Assembly: GCA_020850315.1 (NCBI GenBank)
Contig: JADZEY010000068.1
Span: 1-38,800, forward strand
Reading direction: 5' to 3'
Length of the DNA stretch: 38,800 nt
Origin: Armatimonadota bacterium
GTDB lineage: Bacteria; Bacteroidota; Ignavibacteria; OLB7
Part shown: positions 18,429 to 26,609 of the stretch, piece by piece
Position numbering within the stretch: position 1 is the stretch's first letter
Layout: every line of letters begins with the position of its first letter
The notes under the pieces: generated by a model
Database searches by the model: none
What the model was told of the DNA's origin: nothing
What the model saw: the letters and a program-made list of their open reading frames with translations, nothing else
Translations under genes and position numbers: made by a program

Positions 18429-19070
18429 TCAAGAATCCCCCCTTCTCATGGTTTTGATGGCAATCATCCCCAACCCCGGCAGCAGCAGCGATGCCGCAAA
18501 CGCCCACAAGAACGCATCGCTGCTGGCAGCAAACGCACCAGTTCCGGCATACACGGCCGAGATGCCCAAATTGGCAAGTGAACTTAGCAGCAGATATTGC
18601 TTTGGATTCATCCCCCCTATCCCAGCCGCAAACGCCGAGACCTCGGCCAGCACCGGAATGGGCCGTGCGATGATGATTCCCCAAACACCCCAACGCTTTG
18701 TTAGTGTCGCGAACTTGGCAAGGTCTGTGCTTCCCACAATTCGGTTTGCAGCCCCGCGCCCTGTGCGTTTCCCTATCCAATATCCCAGCAGGCTTCCCAG
18801 ACTCATCCCACAAAATGAAGTGAGCAACCCACCGGTAAACCCCAACAGATACCCAGCCGCTGTGCTGACGATGCTGCTGGGAACTGGCAGCAGAATATCC
18901 GACACCAGCAACAACCCCAGCACAAAACTGGTGAAGACGGGCTGATGCCGGGTTGCTGCAACGAACGTTTTGATCCAAGCCTCCAACGATTCCCCAAACA
19001 GCCCGAACGGCAGCAACACCACCAACAGCAGCAGCAACGCAAGCAACGCCCAACGGGCCGAACGTGGCAT
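18429..19070 (-). CDS. DedA/TVP38 family (VTT-domain) membrane protein
   Basis: A 213-residue polytopic membrane protein. The VTT/SNARE-associated domain is recognisable from LLLVSDILLPVPSSIVSTAAGYLLGF.GG, then SFCGMSLGSLLGYWIGKRTGR and the IIIARPIPVLAEVSAFAAGIGGM block, in which the R-P-x-P/E-x-S/A-A-G-x motif is the family hallmark. DedA relatives work as proton-coupled lipid scramblases or flippases in the inner membrane. The gene starts 6 bases after the stop of the amidohydrolase-like gene. Its AAGGAG ribosome binding site is built into the end of that gene, so the two are translationally linked. Confidence 0.9.
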   Translation of the reverse strand: MPRSARWALLALLLLLVVLLPFGLFGESLEAWIKTFVAATRHQPVFTSFVLGLLLVSDILLPVPSSIVSTAAGYLLGFTGGLLTSFCGMSLGSLLGYWIGKRTGRGAANRIVGSTDLAKFATLTKRWGVWGIIIARPIPVLAEVSAFAAGIGGMNPKQYLLLSSLANLGISAVYAGTGAFAASSDAFLWAFAASLLLPGLGMIAIKTMRRGDS

Positions 19071-19076
19071 CGTGCG

Positions 19077-20378
19077 TTACTCCTTCAATCCCGGTTGGCG
19101 GTTCAAAAATTCTTGGTGAAGCTGGGTGTGCCGGCTGGTCATTGGTATGCGATAGCCATCAATGAACAGGTGGCGGATGTTGGTTGCTGGCTCGAACGGA
19201 TCCCCATCGGCAGCGAACAGCGTTGCCTGCTTCCCAACCTCCAACGAACCAAGCTGGTTGCTTACGCCAAAAATTTCTGCGGGGACAATCGTCACCGCAC
19301 GCAAGGCTTCCTGGCGCCCCATCCCGTAGGCCGCAGCAAAACCAGCGTGGAACGGAAGGTTGCGAACGTTAGCGTCGTCGTTGGTTCGCAATGCCACTTT
19401 CACCCCCGCTGCGCGAAGCAATCCGGCGTTGCCGTAGGCGCGGTCGTAGCGGTCGCTGGGGCGGTTGGGGATGCTGAGCACGGGGCCAACAATGCAGGGG
19501 ATGTTGGCAGCCGCAAGTTTATCGGCCACACGCCAGCCTTCATCAACCCCGGTAAAAATTGCCAGCACATTGTTCTGCTTCACCCATGCGATTGCCGAAT
19601 CAATGTCGCGGGCGGCGTTCACCTCGATCAGCAACGGTGCGCGCCGGGTGGCGGCGGGAAGCAGTGCGTCCATTTCTGGCAGATATTCCGGCAGCCGATT
19701 GGGGTCCGGCTTGACGCGGCGGGCGGAATCAATGGTGGCGTAGAGTTGTGCTTTTTTCCAGAGGTCGTCCAAACGCTTGCGGGCCTTCTTTGCTTCTTTC
19801 TCCACCTCCTCTTCGGGGCGGTCGTCCCACCAGCCGCGCCGTCCGGTTGAAGGGAAGTTCATCGCCACCGCCTGCCAGCCGGAAACGCTCATCTGCTCGG
19901 GGGTGTATCCGTTCAGGTTAATCAGCGCGGCGGTTCCGGGGAACAGCCCGCCGTTCGGCACAGTCAGCACAGTGGTTACGCCATTGACGCGAGTGACGGG
20001 GATACTGACGGAGTTTGGATTGATCGCCGTCAGTGCGCGCATCTGCGGCGCGATTTGGCCAAGCTCGTGGTTGTCGCGGGTTTCCGGAAGCGAACCAACC
20101 TCAATCAATCCAAGCTGAGTTCCGGCATCAATCATTCCCGGGTAGAGTGTCAGGCCATTGCAGTCAATGGTGGTGGCATCAGCTGGCGCGGAAACATCGG
20201 GGCCAAGCGCGGCAATTTTGCCATCGCGGATCACCAGAACGCCCCGCTCAATCACTCCATTCGTCACGGTTTGGATACGGGCGTTGGTTAACGCAAACGT
20301 CCCTTTGGTGGATTGCGCGCCGGCAATGCCACACACAGCAAGAAACAGAGCAGCCCACAGCGAAAGTTTTACGATCAT
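19077..20378 (-). CDS. Exported amidohydrolase-like protein lacking the HxH metal motif
   Basis: A 433-residue protein with a signal peptide (IVKLSLWAALFLAVCGIAGAQ) and the composite beta-sandwich/TIM-barrel layout of the amidohydrolase superfamily: the sandwich strand ALTNARIQTVTNGVIERGVLVIRDGKIAALG, the PGMID turn and the C-terminal LGSLEVGKQATLFAADGDPFE. In active relatives PGLIDxHxH supplies two metal ligands; here the sequence is PGMID-A-G-T-Q, so positions 86 and 88 are Gly and Gln. It is therefore probably not a classic metal hydrolase, or it uses other ligands. The start is the ATG at 20378, because the upstream extension runs into the repeat array. It sits upstream of and is coupled to the DedA-like gene. 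Confidence 0.82.
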   Translation of the reverse strand: MIVKLSLWAALFLAVCGIAGAQSTKGTFALTNARIQTVTNGVIERGVLVIRDGKIAALGPDVSAPADATTIDCNGLTLYPGMIDAGTQLGLIEVGSLPETRDNHELGQIAPQMRALTAINPNSVSIPVTRVNGVTTVLTVPNGGLFPGTAALINLNGYTPEQMSVSGWQAVAMNFPSTGRRGWWDDRPEEEVEKEAKKARKRLDDLWKKAQLYATIDSARRVKPDPNRLPEYLPEMDALLPAATRRAPLLIEVNAARDIDSAIAWVKQNNVLAIFTGVDEGWRVADKLAAANIPCIVGPVLSIPNRPSDRYDRAYGNAGLLRAAGVKVALRTNDDANVRNLPFHAGFAAAYGMGRQEALRAVTIVPAEIFGVSNQLGSLEVGKQATLFAADGDPFEPATNIRHLFIDGYRIPMTSRHTQLHQEFLNRQPGLKE

Positions 20379-20388
20379 GGAAATTTGG

Positions 20389-20479
20389 GAATGTCGAGTG
20401 AAAAGTGAAAAAACGAACAACGAAGAACTTCTTCGCTAATGACCAATGACCAATGACCAATGACCAATGACTAATCACC
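20389..20479. repeat. Seven-base-period tandem repeat array
   Basis: Four perfect back-to-back copies of CAATGAC (20444-20471) are flanked in the same 7-base register by TAATGAC, TAATCAC and, further left, two copies of AGTGAAA (20397-20410) plus degenerate heptamers. The array fills the gap between the amidohydrolase-like gene and the GNAT gene and runs through the GNAT stop codon (20471-20473). Confidence 0.85.
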
Positions 20480-20998
20480 AACAAGCCGTTTGGAAAGGAT
20501 CACGCTTCGGTAGTTGGTGACATCCCACTGGACGTATTCGATAAACCGGAAGCCAAGCCGCTGATACCACTGGCGGAGATGTTCGGCGGGTTCGGCGGTG
20601 TCCAAGGCAAGCTCGGTGGCACCAAGTGTTCGCGCTTCTTCTTCGGCCAACCGCAGCATCTGCAGCCCGATGCCCTGGCCTTGCAGCCCCGGCCTAACCG
20701 CAAACTGCCCAAAGTGAAAGACCGTTGGCTTGCGATACCACGGCGTAGATGAGGCTGGATAGGGGCCATAGAGTGTCAGCGTTCCAACAATCGCTTCCCC
20801 CTGCCGCGCTACAAACGTACGGACTCCGCTGGTTATACGGTCAAGCGTTACGGATTCATCTTGGTGGGTGGCCAGGAATCGCAACCCCATCCGCGCCAGC
20901 TCCCCGTAGGCTTCATGCAGCAGCGCGGTGAGTTGGCTGATGGAGTCGCCGGGGTGGTAGTGGCGGATGATGATGTTTTCTGGTGTTACGCCGTTCAT
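20471..20998 (-). CDS. GNAT-family N-acetyltransferase
   Basis: A 175-residue GNAT acyltransferase. The acetyl-CoA binding block is seen as GQFAVRPGLQGQGIGLQML (about residues 97-115), followed by ALDTAEPAEHLRQWYQRLGF, the usual closing helix with W/Y-x-x-x-G-F. The substrate is unknown. The ATG at 20998 overlaps the TGA of the upstream kinase-like gene in an ATGA, which both fixes the start and indicates translational coupling. The stop codon lies inside a 7-base-period repeat array, so the last residues (VGD) may have been shaped by the repeat. It is cytosolic. Confidence 0.88.
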   Translation of the reverse strand: MNGVTPENIIIRHYHPGDSISQLTALLHEAYGELARMGLRFLATHQDESVTLDRITSGVRTFVARQGEAIVGTLTLYGPYPASSTPWYRKPTVFHFGQFAVRPGLQGQGIGLQMLRLAEEEARTLGATELALDTAEPAEHLRQWYQRLGFRFIEYVQWDVTNYRSVILSKRLVGD

Positions 20999-21855
20999 AA
21001 AAACTCGCTCTGAATGGAGAGAGAATCGCACCACCCCTCCCAAAAATCCTCCATTGCCTGATACCTCAACTCAGCGTTTGGCTGGGTTGCTTGCTGGAAT
21101 ACCCGAAGCATTGCTGGCGTTCCGCGAAATGTTGCTGGATTTACCGTTCCATCACCAAGCAACCACAGGGCGATGCGGGCAAGCGTGAACAGGGTTGTTC
21201 GTTGGTCAATCAGCGCCCCCATCTGGAATTCTTCGGGAGCCATGAACCGTGCCGAACCGAACATCCGCCCTATCATGTTGCGGAACGGACCTTGATGATA
21301 ATGATCCAGATCAACAACATGCAGCTGTGAGGTTGCGAAGTTGTACAGAAGTGAGCCATCGTACAGATCAACAGCAACCCATCCACGCTGGGCAATAATC
21401 AGATGGAGATTGAACAGCGAATGGAGTGCCGCAATAATCGTGGCGGCTGGCAAACGGCGGAACCGCTGCAATATCGAAGCCGGATCATCCCGAAGCTGGC
21501 GCGGAGCCCAAAGAAGTTCGCCGTTGCACCACTGATACACCAGCAATGGACCAGCGGGGGACTCAATCACATTGTGGAGCGTGGGAAGCGCGGGATGTTC
21601 ACCAACCGAGCGATACAGGCGTGCGGCATTGCGAAGCAGTTGAACCCGTTGGTTGTGGCGAAGCAACGGAGCGGGGTCATCCACCAAGCCAGCGGTTTTC
21701 ACAAACCAGCGTTGGTTGTCGGCCCGCACACCGTAAGAGATGTTCCCAGAATCTTGGGTTCGCGAATCGAAGCGTGCGAAGATTGCGCCGATACCCTTCA
21801 GAAACTGTTCGGCGGGTTCTTCAATCTGGGTTTGCGTAAGCAATGGGAGTATCAT
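20995..21855 (-). CDS. Protein-kinase-like protein, possibly atypical
   Basis: A 286-residue protein with a kinase fold. Candidate equivalents are K53 (RWFVKTAG) for the ATP-binding lysine, D163 or D166 in WVAVDLYDGSLLYNF for the catalytic loop, D182 in VVDLDHYH for the metal-binding DFG site, M-A-P-E-E (205-209) for the APE motif and D217 after it. The loop is not HRDLKxxN but VAVDLYDGSLLY, so activity on proteins is uncertain; phosphorylation of a small molecule is equally possible. The glycine-rich loop is also reduced (QDSGNISYGV). It is translationally coupled (ATGA) to a GNAT enzyme downstream, suggesting they act together. It is cytosolic, with no membrane segment. Confidence 0.75.
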   Translation of the reverse strand: MILPLLTQTQIEEPAEQFLKGIGAIFARFDSRTQDSGNISYGVRADNQRWFVKTAGLVDDPAPLLRHNQRVQLLRNAARLYRSVGEHPALPTLHNVIESPAGPLLVYQWCNGELLWAPRQLRDDPASILQRFRRLPAATIIAALHSLFNLHLIIAQRGWVAVDLYDGSLLYNFATSQLHVVDLDHYHQGPFRNMIGRMFGSARFMAPEEFQMGALIDQRTTLFTLARIALWLLGDGTVNPATFRGTPAMLRVFQQATQPNAELRYQAMEDFWEGWCDSLSIQSEFL

Positions 21856-21910
21856 CTGATCTTACGCAGAATTTGAAGAGTGAACATCGGACTGTTCAGT
21901 GGCTCCACTC

Positions 21911-21968
21911 ATACCCTCCGACAGGCTCAGGACAGGCTTCGACGGAGCTCAGCATGAGCGGAGGGTAT
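21911..21968. repeat. Palindromic TCGAC..GCTCAG-type element (REP-like)
   Basis: A 58-base element is bounded by a perfect 10-bp inverted repeat, ATACCCTCCG (21911-21920) with CGGAGGGTAT (21959-21968). Inside are two related blocks, CCGACAGGCTCAGGA and TTCGACGGAGCTCAGCATG. A close relative of the second block occurs at 29555-29578. It lies in the 268-base gap between the AAC(3)-like and kinase-like genes. Confidence 0.85.
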
Positions 21969-22044
21969 ATTCCGGTGGAACACTGCGGCATTGAAAGCAC
22001 CGAACTCCAGCATGGTTGTGCGTAAGGTGAGTTATCATAATCAC

Positions 22045-22097
22045 TTCCGCCTCTTCTTCGCGCTCTTTGTGTGGCTTCGCTCTGCGTCCTTTGCGTG
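22045..22097. repeat. Degenerate CTTTGCG/CTTCGCG string
   Basis: A run of near-repeats of 7-9 bases (CTTCGCGCTCTTTGTGTG, then CTTCGCTCTGCGTCC and TTTGCGTGAATTTTT) fills the rest of the gap before the AAC(3)-like stop codon. It has no coding character. It resembles a second string at the right end of the window in style though not in exact sequence. Confidence 0.55.
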
Positions 22098-22123
22098 AAT
22101 TTTTCTGCCATCTCGTACCGCCT

Positions 22124-22939
22124 CTACTTCGTCCCGAACTCCCGTTCCATCCACTCAACCCCAAAAGCAAGAAGGTCGGCGGCGTTGTAAAGCCGTGCGG
22201 TTGCCGAGCCGACTTTCCCCATTGTTCCCCTGCCGGAAGTAAGATACTGGCGGGCGATTGCCTCGAAGTAATTCTCTGGCCAATCAACAATCCCGCGCAA
22301 GGTGTCGAACTCCTCAATCTGCACCCAGACACGTTTGCCACGTTGCAGCAATGGCATGGCGTAGCGCACCACCCGCTTGTTCGGCACGTTTGCCATCGTC
22401 TCGGCATGGTGCAGAAGGGTGATATCCCCCAATGGTGAACCAAGCTGAAGCACGCGCCCGCCAAGCTGGCAAAGTTTGGCCAACGGCGAACCAACGCCAT
22501 CGCGGTAGTTGAGCGGCTGCTTCTCGGTGATGGTTTTGGCAAGCGGCCCAACTGCCACGTAGGAGAACGGGTGGCCGCTACGATGCGCGCCGGGCCAAAG
22601 CCGCAGATACTCGGCAAGGATACTCATGCCGCGCCAATCGGCATGGGAAGTAAGGGAATCGAAGGCGGGGAGTTCTTGGTAGTAGGTTTGCCGATGTTCG
22701 GGGGGAAGCTCGCTAAGGCTGTAGGCGGTTTCGGCACTGTCCCAGCTGGCAATCATCATCACGGTTCCCCCGGGCATCAGCACATCAAACAATGCTTGCA
22801 GCACCATTTCCGGTCCCCCAATCACCCACCCCAGCGACTTCACCGAAACATGAAGCATCAGAAGCTCGCCGGGGCGAACCCCCATCGCATGAAGGTCGTG
22901 GACAAGCTGGCTTTTGGTGACAAGCGGAAGTTCGGACAT
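22124..22939 (-). CDS. AAC(3)-family aminoglycoside N-acetyltransferase-like protein
   Basis: A 271-residue protein of the Antibiotic_NAT family. The N-terminal LLMLHVSVKSLGWVIGGPEMVLQAL, the GTVMMIASWD strand, HPFSYVAVGP and the SPLGDITLLHHAE block (which carries the catalytic His) are the family signatures. Enzymes of this family move acetyl from acetyl-CoA to the 3-amino group of aminoglycosides, but many chromosomal members have other, unknown acceptors, for example in antibiotic or cell-wall metabolism. Length is normal. Nothing around it suggests a resistance island. Three copies of a 14-base repeat lie directly upstream of its start. Confidence 0.88.
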   Translation of the reverse strand: MSELPLVTKSQLVHDLHAMGVRPGELLMLHVSVKSLGWVIGGPEMVLQALFDVLMPGGTVMMIASWDSAETAYSLSELPPEHRQTYYQELPAFDSLTSHADWRGMSILAEYLRLWPGAHRSGHPFSYVAVGPLAKTITEKQPLNYRDGVGSPLAKLCQLGGRVLQLGSPLGDITLLHHAETMANVPNKRVVRYAMPLLQRGKRVWVQIEEFDTLRGIVDWPENYFEAIARQYLTSGRGTMGKVGSATARLYNAADLLAFGVEWMEREFGTK

Positions 22940-22950
22940 GGAAGGAAATC

Positions 22951-22992
22951 GGTTGCCAGTGAACGGTTGCCAGTGAACGGTTGCCAGTGAAC
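22951..22992. repeat. Three perfect tandem copies of a 14-bp unit
   Basis: GGTTGCCAGTGAAC occurs at 22951-22964, 22965-22978 and 22979-22992 without gaps, followed by a degraded GGAACGG. It sits 12 bases upstream of the AAC(3)-like ATG, in its presumed promoter/leader. Fourteen is twice the heptamer period seen at 20389-20479. Confidence 0.95.
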
Positions 22993-23052
22993 GGAACGGT
23001 GAGTATGGATAGCGGAGGAGAGATCGCCCTCATTTTTCTCTGGTCGGGAGCG

Positions 23053-23844
23053 TTACATCATCCCCATGTGGTAGCCACCATCCACGGCGATTGTTGCCCC
23101 GGTGATGTAGCTGGCACGGGCCGAGGCAAGGAACGCAATCACGTCGGCGATTTCTTCTGGGCGGGCCATTCGGTTCAGGGGGATATCCTCATGGTAGCGG
23201 GCCAAAATTTCCTCGTGCGAGATCCCCAGCTCGCGTGCTTCCTCGATTGCTAAATCATAAACCCGGTTGGTAAGCGCGTAGCCAGCCGCCACGTTGTTCA
23301 CCAAAATGCCGAACGGGGCAAGCTCGGTGGAAAGTGTTTTGGCCAACCCCACCACCGCGCTGCGCAAGGAGTTGGAAAGCATCAGATGTTCGATTGGCTG
23401 CTTCACCGAAACGGAGATCAGGTTCACAATCCTTCCCCCGCCGGAGGTCTGCATGTGGGGGATTGCAGCGCGGATTAGCCGAACCGCGCTCATCAACACA
23501 AGGTCGGTTGCTTCGCGCCAGTCGTTATCGTCAAGGGTGATGAAGCTGCCACGCTTTGGCCCACCACAGTTGGTGACCACAATATCCACACTACCGAAGG
23601 CGATGCGTGTGGCATCCATCAGCATCTCGATATCATCGGCTTTGGTGACATCCGCCTGGACCCACTCCACACGGCGGCCTGTGGCCGCACTAATCTCTTC
23701 GGCAGTCTTCATCAGTGCTTCCTTGCCACGTGCGCAAATCACAACATTGGCACCTTCGCGGGCAAGCCGTGCTGCCGTTGCTTTGCCAAGCCCGTGGCTG
23801 CTTGCGGCAATCACCGCTGTCTTATTGTTTAGCTCTAGGTTCAT
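23053..23844 (-). CDS. SDR-family oxidoreductase with an unusual active site
   Basis: A 263-residue short-chain dehydrogenase/reductase. The Rossmann core is clear: AVIAASSHGLGKATA (nucleotide loop), CARGKEAL, D65-V-T, TNCGGP and the C-terminal ITGATIAVDGGYHMGM. In classic SDRs a Ser is followed 13 residues later by Tyr-x-x-x-Lys. Here S144 is present, but the next positions are S157 and R161 (LSNSLRSAVVGLAKT), so Tyr and Lys are both missing. FabG-like subgroups with LSN..R in place of YxxxK exist, so this is a subfamily trait rather than decay. The coenzyme-binding pattern (ARG after the second strand) favours NADP. The substrate is unknown. Confidence 0.88.
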   Translation of the reverse strand: MNLELNNKTAVIAASSHGLGKATAARLAREGANVVICARGKEALMKTAEEISAATGRRVEWVQADVTKADDIEMLMDATRIAFGSVDIVVTNCGGPKRGSFITLDDNDWREATDLVLMSAVRLIRAAIPHMQTSGGGRIVNLISVSVKQPIEHLMLSNSLRSAVVGLAKTLSTELAPFGILVNNVAAGYALTNRVYDLAIEEARELGISHEEILARYHEDIPLNRMARPEEIADVIAFLASARASYITGATIAVDGGYHMGMM

Positions 23845-23910
23845 ATCAAGGATGAATGCCGCGTTGTGAAGTTTTGAAGTTTTGACTGCGCAAGAATTGC
23901 AGGGGAAGAA

Positions 23911-23940
23911 AAGGAAGCCAACACGTATGCTGGCTTCCTT
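23911..23940 (-). terminator. Intrinsic terminator downstream of the small lipoprotein gene
   Basis: A perfect 10-bp inverted repeat AAGGAAGCCA (23911-23920) / TGGCTTCCTT (23931-23940) has a 10-base loop. On the minus strand it is followed by TTCTTCCCC, a moderately T-rich tail. It falls 30 bases after the stop of the gene at 23970. Confidence 0.75.
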
Positions 23941-23969
23941 GATCGTTTTAGTAGTGTCCGATGCGGGGC

Positions 23970-24404
23970 TTACTGGAAGTCAGCCGAGAAACTGCCGTTG
24001 GTGATTGCTTTGCTGGCTCCGGTAGAGCTCATTCCGGTGAAGGAGAACGTGCCTTCCACAGTGGTAGCATCCAATTTTGTGACGTTCACTTGGGCAAGCG
24101 GGGCGGCGTAGGTGAAGTCGGCACCGGGGCCGGCAGTGTAGATTGCTGTTCCTGTCACCGATCCCGTTGTTGTGGCCGCAAAAGTTAAGCTGATGCTGAC
24201 ACCGTTGCCACTGTCGCCGGTGACGATGATGGATCCGCCAGCCTTCCGCGCCGTTACCGTGCTGCTGGTTGCGCTGAACGATGTGCTACCGATGGTTGCC
24301 GTCAGGCTGCCGTCAACGGGGCTGTCGGTGGGGCTTTCTTCGCACGCGCCAAACAACAGCGCAAGCGCCAAGATGGCAGGAAGCAACGTGAGAAAACGCT
24401 TCAT
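23970..24404 (-). CDS. Small lipoprotein with a beta-sandwich-like body
   Basis: A 144-residue lipoprotein: KRFLTLLPAILALALLFGAC gives a lipobox (LFGAC) with Cys21 as lipid anchor. The mature part is Ser/Thr/Gly-rich with alternating strands (GSLTATIGSTSFSATSSTVTARK, GSIIVTGDSGNGVSISLTF, VEGTFSFTG) and resembles the DUF6252-type envelope proteins common in this phylum; I cannot confirm the family. GGAG lies 9 bases before the ATG. A terminator follows, so it is probably transcribed on its own. It is likely exposed on the outer membrane or in the periplasm. Confidence 0.8.
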   Translation of the reverse strand: MKRFLTLLPAILALALLFGACEESPTDSPVDGSLTATIGSTSFSATSSTVTARKAGGSIIVTGDSGNGVSISLTFAATTTGSVTGTAIYTAGPGADFTYAAPLAQVNVTKLDATTVEGTFSFTGMSSTGASKAITNGSFSADFQ

Positions 24405-24503
24405 TGGTCCGTACTCCTTCTGATGATTGATTGATTATTGACACCTCTCCTCTATGCCTATCCTCTGCTACTTTTATTTGTCATTCGACATTCGACGTTC
24501 CCA

Positions 24504-26441
24504 TCATCCCCCCACATGCACCGCTGGCCGCCGTTTGGGATTGTGTTCGGCTTGGCGCAACACTTCGTGGGTTACGGGCGCGGTGTCACCTTCACCAAAG
24601 GCAATGTAGCGAAGCACGTAGCTAAACGGATTCCCCTCGGTCCAACCGAAATAGACGTGGGGGATTTTGCCAGTCTTATTGCGAACGTGCAGCAGAAATG
24701 CAGCAATGGCGTTCGGCACCGCAGGGGCTTGGCATCGAAGCACGGAGAACTCCCCGATCTTCTTCCCTTTCACTTTAATTTTTCCGGTGAACTCCGAAGC
24801 ATCCCCCGGCATCACCTCGAAAAACAGCACAGGGTCATCCTCGGGAATATGATTGTTGGCGCGCTTTTCCTGCTCCTTAAAACGGTATTCCTCAACGTCG
24901 CCACGGTCGCGGCGGTTGGCAATAATCCGGATATCCCCATCGCGTAGCTCCTCGATGATTCTTCTTGCAGCATCGTCTAACTCAATCTCCTCCACACGAA
25001 GCTCGGTGGAACGCAGCACGCGGGAGATCAGAGAGCTTAGGACGATAGCAAGGATGAAGAACGAAGCGATTTTCAAGCCTTCGGGACGCTCGATGATGTT
25101 GACGATGGTGGTGTAGCCAAACACCAACGAAATCAGAAAAAACGCCCAACGGATGTTCCCTTTTTTCCAGACCGAGAGCGTCACGGCAATCGCGGCGGAA
25201 CTCATCAGCACCAACACACCAGTGGCATACGCGCCACCTTGCGCGTTCACATCGGCATTAAAAATGATGGTGACAGCAAAGGCGATGACCGTATAAACCA
25301 GTACCAGTGGGCGGGTGGCACGCGCCCACTCCGGGGCCATGCCGTAGCGCGGAAGGTAGCGGGGAACAATGTTCAGCAGCCCCGCCATTGCCGAGGCACC
25401 CGCAAACCAGAGAATGGCAATGGTGCTGATGTCGTATATCGTCCCGAAGCCATCGCCAAAAAATTTGTGAGCCAAGAACGCCAGCGCGCGCCCGTTAGCT
25501 TGGCCGCCAGCTTGGAATTCTGCTGGCGGGATTAGTGTTGTGGTGATGATGCTGCTGGTAAGCAACATCACACTCATAATCAACGCTGCGGACCACAGCA
25601 GTTTGTGGGTGTTGTGAATACGCCCTGTCGGTTTTTTGTACGTGTCTCCATGCTCCCCTTTCACCAGTGGCATCACCGCCACGCCGGTCTCGAATCCGGA
25701 CAGCCCAAGCGCAAGTTTTGGGAACAGGATCAGCGCAACGCCGATCATCATCCAGGGATTGCCGTGGGTTTCAAACAAGTGGGCCGTCCAGTCGCTGAGA
25801 ACGGTGGCATGGGTGGCAACTTCGTAGATGCCGTAGATCACCACAATCAGGTTCAGAAACAGATACGCCACCACCAAGAAGACTGCCATCCCAATGGCCT
25901 CCTTGAACCCTTTCAGAAACACCGCGCCAAGCAGCGTCACCAGCACCAGCGTGACAATCACCGGATGCTCAAGCCAATGGGGGGCAAAAGGGTTTTCGAT
26001 GATGTGTGCAGTGGCATCGGCTGCCGAAAGGGTGATGGTGATGATGAAGTCCGTTGCCACAAACCCCAACAGCACCAACACAAACAGCTTCCCCTTCCAG
26101 CGGGAAAGCAGATTCTCCAGCATCGAAATGGAACCTTCGCCATGCGGGCTTGCCGCAGCAACCCGCTTGTAGATAGGCAACGCGCCAAACAGCGTCAGCA
26201 GAATCAGGATAAGCGTAGCGATTGGGGAAAGGAACCCAGCAGCAAGGAACGCAATGCCCGGCTGATACCCAAGCGTTGAGAAGTAATCCACACCGGTCAG
26301 GCACATCACTTTGTACCAGGGGTGTTGGTGATGCTGCCCTTCTTGTCCGTGAGGTCCTTCAACCTCTTTTATCTGCCGCTCGTAAAACCACAGCTTGAAC
26401 TTGCGGTTGAACAACCGCCGCCGCGCCGATTGATGATTCAT
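24504..26441 (-). CDS. APC-superfamily amino acid permease with a soluble C-terminal domain
   Basis: A 645-residue transporter. After a charged N-terminus ([18 protein letters not shown]) there are 11-12 membrane helices from about residue 45 to 495, starting with [30 protein letters not shown], the helix-1 region of APC amino acid transporters. The last ~150 residues are soluble, contain [16 protein letters not shown] and end with [38 protein letters not shown], a block also known from APC permeases of actinobacteria. The ATG at 26441 is chosen; the frame is open up to 26582, where the extra residues are Gly/Ala/His-rich and without membrane character. The transported substrate is not clear. 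It is in the inner membrane. Confidence 0.87.
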   Translation of the reverse strand: MNHQSARRRLFNRKFKLWFYERQIKEVEGPHGQEGQHHQHPWYKVMCLTGVDYFSTLGYQPGIAFLAAGFLSPIATLILILLTLFGALPIYKRVAAASPHGEGSISMLENLLSRWKGKLFVLVLLGFVATDFIITITLSAADATAHIIENPFAPHWLEHPVIVTLVLVTLLGAVFLKGFKEAIGMAVFLVVAYLFLNLIVVIYGIYEVATHATVLSDWTAHLFETHGNPWMMIGVALILFPKLALGLSGFETGVAVMPLVKGEHGDTYKKPTGRIHNTHKLLWSAALIMSVMLLTSSIITTTLIPPAEFQAGGQANGRALAFLAHKFFGDGFGTIYDISTIAILWFAGASAMAGLLNIVPRYLPRYGMAPEWARATRPLVLVYTVIAFAVTIIFNADVNAQGGAYATGVLVLMSSAAIAVTLSVWKKGNIRWAFFLISLVFGYTTIVNIIERPEGLKIASFFILAIVLSSLISRVLRSTELRVEEIELDDAARRIIEELRDGDIRIIANRRDRGDVEEYRFKEQEKRANNHIPEDDPVLFFEVMPGDASEFTGKIKVKGKKIGEFSVLRCQAPAVPNAIAAFLLHVRNKTGKIPHVYFGWTEGNPFSYVLRYIAFGEGDTAPVTHEVLRQAEHNPKRRPAVHVGG

Positions 26442-26609
26442 TGATCTGTGTTGTTGTGAACTCCGCAAAGCCGTTGCAGCCCCGGCCCCCGCACCCTCCT
26501 TCATTCCACCCCGCCCCAGTAGCTTCCGTAAAGGCGGGTGCAAACATAATGGATAGACCATAACGTGGAATAGCTGCTGCAAACAATCCCCACTATTCCA
26601 CCGCCAACT

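Noticed and set aside
26442-26582. 47-codon extension of the APC permease
   Set aside because: Gly/Ala-rich without membrane or family character; an ATG at 26441 gives a normal permease start.
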